From: Bacteroidota bacterium
GTDB taxonomy: Bacteria > Zhuqueibacterota > JdFR-76 > DREG01
Assembly (NCBI GenBank): GCA_030624545.1
Contig: JAUXJX010000053.1
Coordinates: 1-8,835 of the forward strand
DNA: 8,835 nt
Direction: 5' to 3'
In this document: piece after piece, positions 5,595 to 8,835 of the stretch
How positions within the stretch are numbered: the stretch's first letter is position 1
How the letters are laid out: every line of letters begins with the position of its first letter
Position numbers and translations under genes: made by a program
Notes under the pieces: generated by a model
What the model was told of the DNA's origin: nothing
What the model saw: only the letters and a program-made list of their open reading frames with translations
The model's database searches: none

Positions 5595-6896
5595 ATGGCA
5601 CAACAGTACTTCCTACATAACAGAGACAATCCCGACTCCAACAAAATAGACTTTTATCTGCAGAACGGCGGGTACAAGGCCCTGGAAACCGTTGTCAAAG
5701 AATACTCTCCGGGTGAAGTGATCGAGATTGTAAAAAAGTCCGGGCTTCGCGGCCGCGGGGGCGCCGGGTTTCCTGCGGGAGTAAAATGGGGTTTTGTGCC
5801 GAAGTATTCTGACAAGCCCAAATACCTCGTCAGCAATGCGGATGAGTCAGAGCCCGGCACTTTCAAGGATCGCTACATTCTCGAAAAAGAGCCGCATATG
5901 CTCCTTGAGGGGATTGCCATCGCATCATACGCGATTCAGGCCAACATCGCTTATAACTATATTCGAGGCGAATTTGTCTACGGCGCAAGGGTTTTCGAGC
6001 GCGCGGTACAAGAGGCGGAAGAAAAGGGCTATCTAGGCCAAAACATCCTCGGCAGCGGATTTAATTTGAAGGTCGTGAATCATCGCGGGGCGGGCGCCTA
6101 CATCTGCGGAGAAGAAACCGGCTTGCTCGAGTCCCTCGAAGGCAAGCGCGGCTGGCCCAGGTTGAAGCCACCATTTCCCGCCGTGGAAGGCGCTTTTAAA
6201 TGTCCCACAATTGTCAACAATGTCGAAACGCTGGCCAACGTGCCGTTGATCATTAACAATGGGCCGGATTGGTTTTCCAGCATCGGGCCGGACGAAAAGA
6301 ACACCGGGCCCAAGTTGTATTGCGTTTCCGGCCACGTGAAGAAACCCGGTTTGTATGAATTTCCTATGGGGAAGAATCTCAAAGAACTGATTTATGAAGA
6401 TTGCGGGGGAATGTTGAACGGCTCTTTGAAGGCAGTTATCCCCGGCGGGTCATCGGTCCCGGTTCTGACTGCAGACGAAATCGACGTGAGTATGGACTTT
6501 GATTCTCTCGCGGCCATTGGCTCCATGCTCGGTTCGGCGGGAATTATCGTGCTGGACGAATCGACATGTATGGTGGATGCACTCTTGAATTTGGAGCGCT
6601 TTTACGCACATGAATCCTGCGGCCAGTGCACGCCATGCCGGGAAGGGACGACATGGATGGTGAAAATCCTTCAGCGTATCGAGCGCGGCGAGGGTCGCGT
6701 GGAGGACATGGATCTGCTTGACGATATCGCCGAAAAGATCAATTTCCGCACCATCTGTCCCCTCGGTGACGCCGCAGCCATGCCGGCCGCCAGTTTCGTC
6801 AAAAAGTTTCGAAAAGAGTTTGAGGCCCACGTGAAAAAAGGCAAATGCCCGGTGAAAAAAGACAAAAGCATAAAGGCCACCCATGCCCACGTTTAA
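5595..6896 (+). CDS. nuoF: NADH-quinone oxidoreductase subunit F (NADH/FMN site, cluster N3)
   Basis: NuoF (433 residues; the 51 kDa-type subunit) oxidises NADH at its FMN and passes electrons to the [4Fe-4S] cluster N3. The order of motifs is complete. The glycine-rich nucleotide segment is GLRGRGGAGFPAGVKW (50-65), then NADESEPGTFKDR (81-93), then GAGAYICGEETGLLESLEG (166-183), followed by RGWPRLKPPFPA. The N3 ligands are C342, C345 and C348 in SCGQCTPCREG, and C388 in ICPLGD. The C-terminal tail (about 404-433) is lysine-rich. A TAA directly before ATG 5595 fixes the start, yet no Shine-Dalgarno is visible, so expression may rely on coupling or a leader-type mechanism. Its last 14 bases overlap nuoG. 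Confidence 0.97.
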   Translation: MAQQYFLHNRDNPDSNKIDFYLQNGGYKALETVVKEYSPGEVIEIVKKSGLRGRGGAGFPAGVKWGFVPKYSDKPKYLVSNADESEPGTFKDRYILEKEPHMLLEGIAIASYAIQANIAYNYIRGEFVYGARVFERAVQEAEEKGYLGQNILGSGFNLKVVNHRGAGAYICGEETGLLESLEGKRGWPRLKPPFPAVEGAFKCPTIVNNVETLANVPLIINNGPDWFSSIGPDEKNTGPKLYCVSGHVKKPGLYEFPMGKNLKELIYEDCGGMLNGSLKAVIPGGSSVPVLTADEIDVSMDFDSLAAIGSMLGSAGIIVLDESTCMVDALLNLERFYAHESCGQCTPCREGTTWMVKILQRIERGEGRVEDMDLLDDIAEKINFRTICPLGDAAAMPAASFVKKFRKEFEAHVKKGKCPVKKDKSIKATHAHV

Positions 6897-8451
6897 GCTG
6901 GATGGCAAAGAAATAACGGCTGAGCCGGGTACCTCGATCCTGCAGGCAGCGCTCGATAGCGGCATCGAAATTCCGCACTATTGCTACCACGAAGCCCTGA
7001 CAGTTGTGGGCAGTTGCAGACTGTGTCTGGTAGAACTGAACAACTCGCCCAAACTTGTGCCTTCCTGTGCCCAGAATGTACAGGACGGAATCGAGGTGCG
7101 CACGCACAGCGATACGGTAAAGCAGGCTCGTGAGAGCATGCTCGAGTTTTTCCTCATCAATCATCCTCTCGATTGCCCGATCTGTGACAAAGCTGGCGAA
7201 TGTGAACTGCAAGACTATACATTCAAGTATGGTTCTTCCCACAGCAGAATGGTGGAAGAGAAACGCGTTCGGCCGACCAAGGATTTGGGCGGTAATATTT
7301 TGCTCTATCGCAACCGCTGCGTAATGTGCACCCGTTGCGTGCGGTTCTATGAGGACATTGTTGGTGAATCATACCTCACGGTCGAAGACCGGGGTTATCG
7401 CTCGGATATATCCATTTTCCCGGGCAAGGGGTTGACCCACAAAATGACTGGCAACATCGTGGAGATTTGCCCGGTGGGCTGCCTGATCGACAAAGATTTT
7501 CTCTTCAATGCCCGGGTGTGGAATCTCGAGACCACCAAGAGCGTCTGTCCGGGCTGCAGCGCCGGCTGCAGCATCAATTTGCAGCACAAGGACAATAAGA
7601 TCTATCGCATCCGCTCGCGCCAAAACACGCAGGTGAACCAGCAATGGATTTGCGATGATGGCCGTTATCTTTATCATCGCTATGAGAAGCTCGAGCGGAT
7701 AGGGTTTCCGAAGAAACGCGGCGGCGAAAAGCTCAACAACACCAGTTGGGCCGAAGCGCTTTCCATCATAAGCGACCGGCTTGCCCTGGTGAAACGCTCC
7801 AGGGAATCGGAGAAGGTCGCAGTAGTCGGATCGGCTTTTGCCACCAATGAAGAGAACTACCTTCTGTATAAGATCTTCCACGACGAGATCGGCTGCGACA
7901 AGTTCTTTGTCTATAATCGCGAGGCGGAAGGTGAAGATGAAGTGATCAAGAGCGGCTTCACGGTCTATTCAGACAAAAGTCCAAATTATTACGGGGCAAA
8001 ATTGATATTAGGTGAAAGAACAGATTTTTGGAGTGAGATTAAGAACGGGAATATCGAGGTTCTCTATTTTCTGAACGGAGACATAGACATCAAGGTGACG
8101 GATCAGCAGAAAGAGCTGCTAAAAAAACTGGATTTTCTCTTCGTTCAGTGTGTCGCGATGAATGATCTGGTAAGACTGGCCAATGTGGCTCTGCCTACCG
8201 CCTACTTTGCCGAGCAATCCGGTTCGTATGTGAATGCAAAGGGGCACGTGCAGAAGTTCCAGTCCGCATTGAAGCCGCCATCCGAGACCAAGGAAGGCTG
8301 GCAGATATTGGCGGACCTTTACAAGACCTTCAATGGAGGTGTTTCATTTGTCTCTGTGGGCGACGTTGTTAACGATATGGCGCAAAATGTCAGCGCATTC
8401 AAGGATATTTCGTTTTTCAAATTGGGCGATGAAGGGCTCAGGATTCGATAG
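6883..8451 (+). CDS. nuoG: NADH-quinone oxidoreductase subunit G, compact form with N7 motif
   Basis: NuoG (75 kDa-type subunit) carries the electron wire from N3 toward N2. Ligands are seen for N1b (C34, C45, C48, C62), N5 (H94, C98, C101, C107) and N4 (C146, C149, C152, C196). A fourth set, C222-X2-C225-X3-C229-X27-C257, matches exactly the N7 [4Fe-4S] motif known from E. coli and Thermus. The remaining part is a shortened molybdopterin-oxidoreductase-like domain (about 260-480) ending with ANVALPTAYFAEQSGSYVNAKGHVQ. At 522 residues it is much shorter than E. coli NuoG (908) or the Thermus protein (783); the loss lies in this domain, and no frame break is visible. The start has AAAGG (6872-6876) six bases upstream, inside nuoF. 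The stretch near 7980-8040 is AT-richer (about 33% GC in 7981-8040, against 55% in 7561-7620). The stop is followed after nine bases by nuoH. Confidence 0.95.
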   Translation: MPTFKLDGKEITAEPGTSILQAALDSGIEIPHYCYHEALTVVGSCRLCLVELNNSPKLVPSCAQNVQDGIEVRTHSDTVKQARESMLEFFLINHPLDCPICDKAGECELQDYTFKYGSSHSRMVEEKRVRPTKDLGGNILLYRNRCVMCTRCVRFYEDIVGESYLTVEDRGYRSDISIFPGKGLTHKMTGNIVEICPVGCLIDKDFLFNARVWNLETTKSVCPGCSAGCSINLQHKDNKIYRIRSRQNTQVNQQWICDDGRYLYHRYEKLERIGFPKKRGGEKLNNTSWAEALSIISDRLALVKRSRESEKVAVVGSAFATNEENYLLYKIFHDEIGCDKFFVYNREAEGEDEVIKSGFTVYSDKSPNYYGAKLILGERTDFWSEIKNGNIEVLYFLNGDIDIKVTDQQKELLKKLDFLFVQCVAMNDLVRLANVALPTAYFAEQSGSYVNAKGHVQKFQSALKPPSETKEGWQILADLYKTFNGGVSFVSVGDVVNDMAQNVSAFKDISFFKLGDEGLRIR

Positions 8452-8460
8452 GGATATTCC

Positions 8461-8835
8461 ATGACAGATGTCCTTCTTGATTTGTTGATCATAATCGCCA
8501 AGATTGTGATTGTACTGGGAGTAAACTTCACGATTCTCCTGGTTTTGGGCATAGGCGAAAGAAGGATCAGCGCCTACATTCAGGACCGCATAGGGCCAAA
8601 TCGGGTAGGTCCGAAAGGACTCTTCCAAACGGTTGCAGACGGCGTTAAGTTCATGTTTAAGGAAGATATTATTCCCTATCATGTGGACAAAGTCATATAT
8701 TTATTGGCCCCGCTAATGGTGCTGGGCCCTGCCTTGATGGCCTTCGCCGTGATTCCATTTGGCGAGAGCTTTTCCGCCCTGGGCAGGCAAATCCATCTAC
8801 AAATTGCCGATCTGAACGTTGGCCTTCTCTACATC
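8461..8835 (+). CDS. nuoH: NADH-quinone oxidoreductase subunit H, N-terminal part (cut by window edge)
   Basis: The first 125 codons of nuoH are present, and the frame is open to the right edge. NuoH is the membrane subunit under the quinone chamber that links quinone reduction to proton pumping. Two transmembrane helices are visible (about residues 4-31 and 76-99). Between them lies the highly conserved cytoplasmic loop with [20 protein letters not shown] (30-49), then [20 protein letters not shown]. The acidic residues E33, E68 and D69 sit where the quinone-channel region is expected. AGGGA (8450-8454), six bases before the ATG and overlapping the nuoG stop, serves as the Shine-Dalgarno. 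The full protein is usually about 320-400 residues, so most of the gene lies outside. nuoI should follow. Confidence 0.96.
   Translation, partial: MTDVLLDLLIIIAKIVIVLGVNFTILLVLGIGERRISAYIQDRIGPNRVGPKGLFQTVADGVKFMFKEDIIPYHVDKVIYLLAPLMVLGPALMAFAVIPFGESFSALGRQIHLQIADLNVGLLYI

Noticed and set aside
6883..8451. NuoG read as a frameshifted or truncated pseudogene because of its short length
   Set aside because: The frame is continuous. The C-terminal ALPTAYFAEQSGSYVN motif is in place and all cluster ligands are intact, so it is a compact intact form.

Overview
The window is bacterial, of moderate GC content, and densely coded. Most of it is the 5' part of a 14-subunit-type respiratory complex I (NADH:quinone oxidoreductase) operon. 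nuoA, B, C, D, E, F and G are complete on the + strand, in canonical order and with nuoC and nuoD unfused. nuoH is cut by the right edge; nuoI-N would be expected beyond it. The organism cannot be named from this sequence. Separate nuoC/nuoD, a compact 522-residue NuoG and a NuoD variant reading GFLHHGFEKLGEYRSYNQ suggest an uncultured, non-proteobacterial lineage. An FCB-like or related candidate phylum is a weak guess only.

Layout. Bases 1-320 have no supportable gene; they hold two palindromic repeats sharing AGACCT/AGGTCT ends and a structure resembling the right end of an IS200/IS605 element. Bases 321-1786 carry two minus-strand sulfur-transfer genes: a two-domain thiosulfate sulfurtransferase (CRIGERSA active loop) and, downstream of it, a SufE-like protein. 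A long hairpin (800-892) lies between them. Bases 1787-2133 form an AT-rich divergent intergenic region with a near-consensus sigma70-type promoter (TTGACA, 17 bases, TAAAAT) pointing at nuoA and a 7+7 palindrome at its predicted transcription start. Bases 2134-8835 are nuoABCDEFGH.

How the genes work together. NuoE, NuoF and NuoG form the NADH-oxidising arm (FMN and clusters N1a, N3, N1b, N4, N5, N7). NuoB, NuoC and NuoD form the connecting module that passes electrons from N2 to quinone. NuoA and NuoH are the first membrane subunits. Every cluster ligand expected in NuoB, E, F and G is present. The sulfurtransferase/SufE pair could feed sulfane sulfur to Fe-S assembly, which complex I needs in quantity; that link rests on position only.

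Tightly packed nuo genes overlap (A/B by 10 bases, C/D by 1, F/G by 14) or nearly touch (G/H, 9 bases). The two largest gaps inside the operon (nuoB-nuoC and nuoE-nuoF) each contain an imperfect palindromic element, and the gene after each has no good Shine-Dalgarno sequence. I see no clearly new biological system. The less ordinary points are the repeat elements, the promoter-palindrome arrangement, the solo IS605-like end, the compact N7-bearing NuoG, and the sulfurtransferase/SufE pairing.
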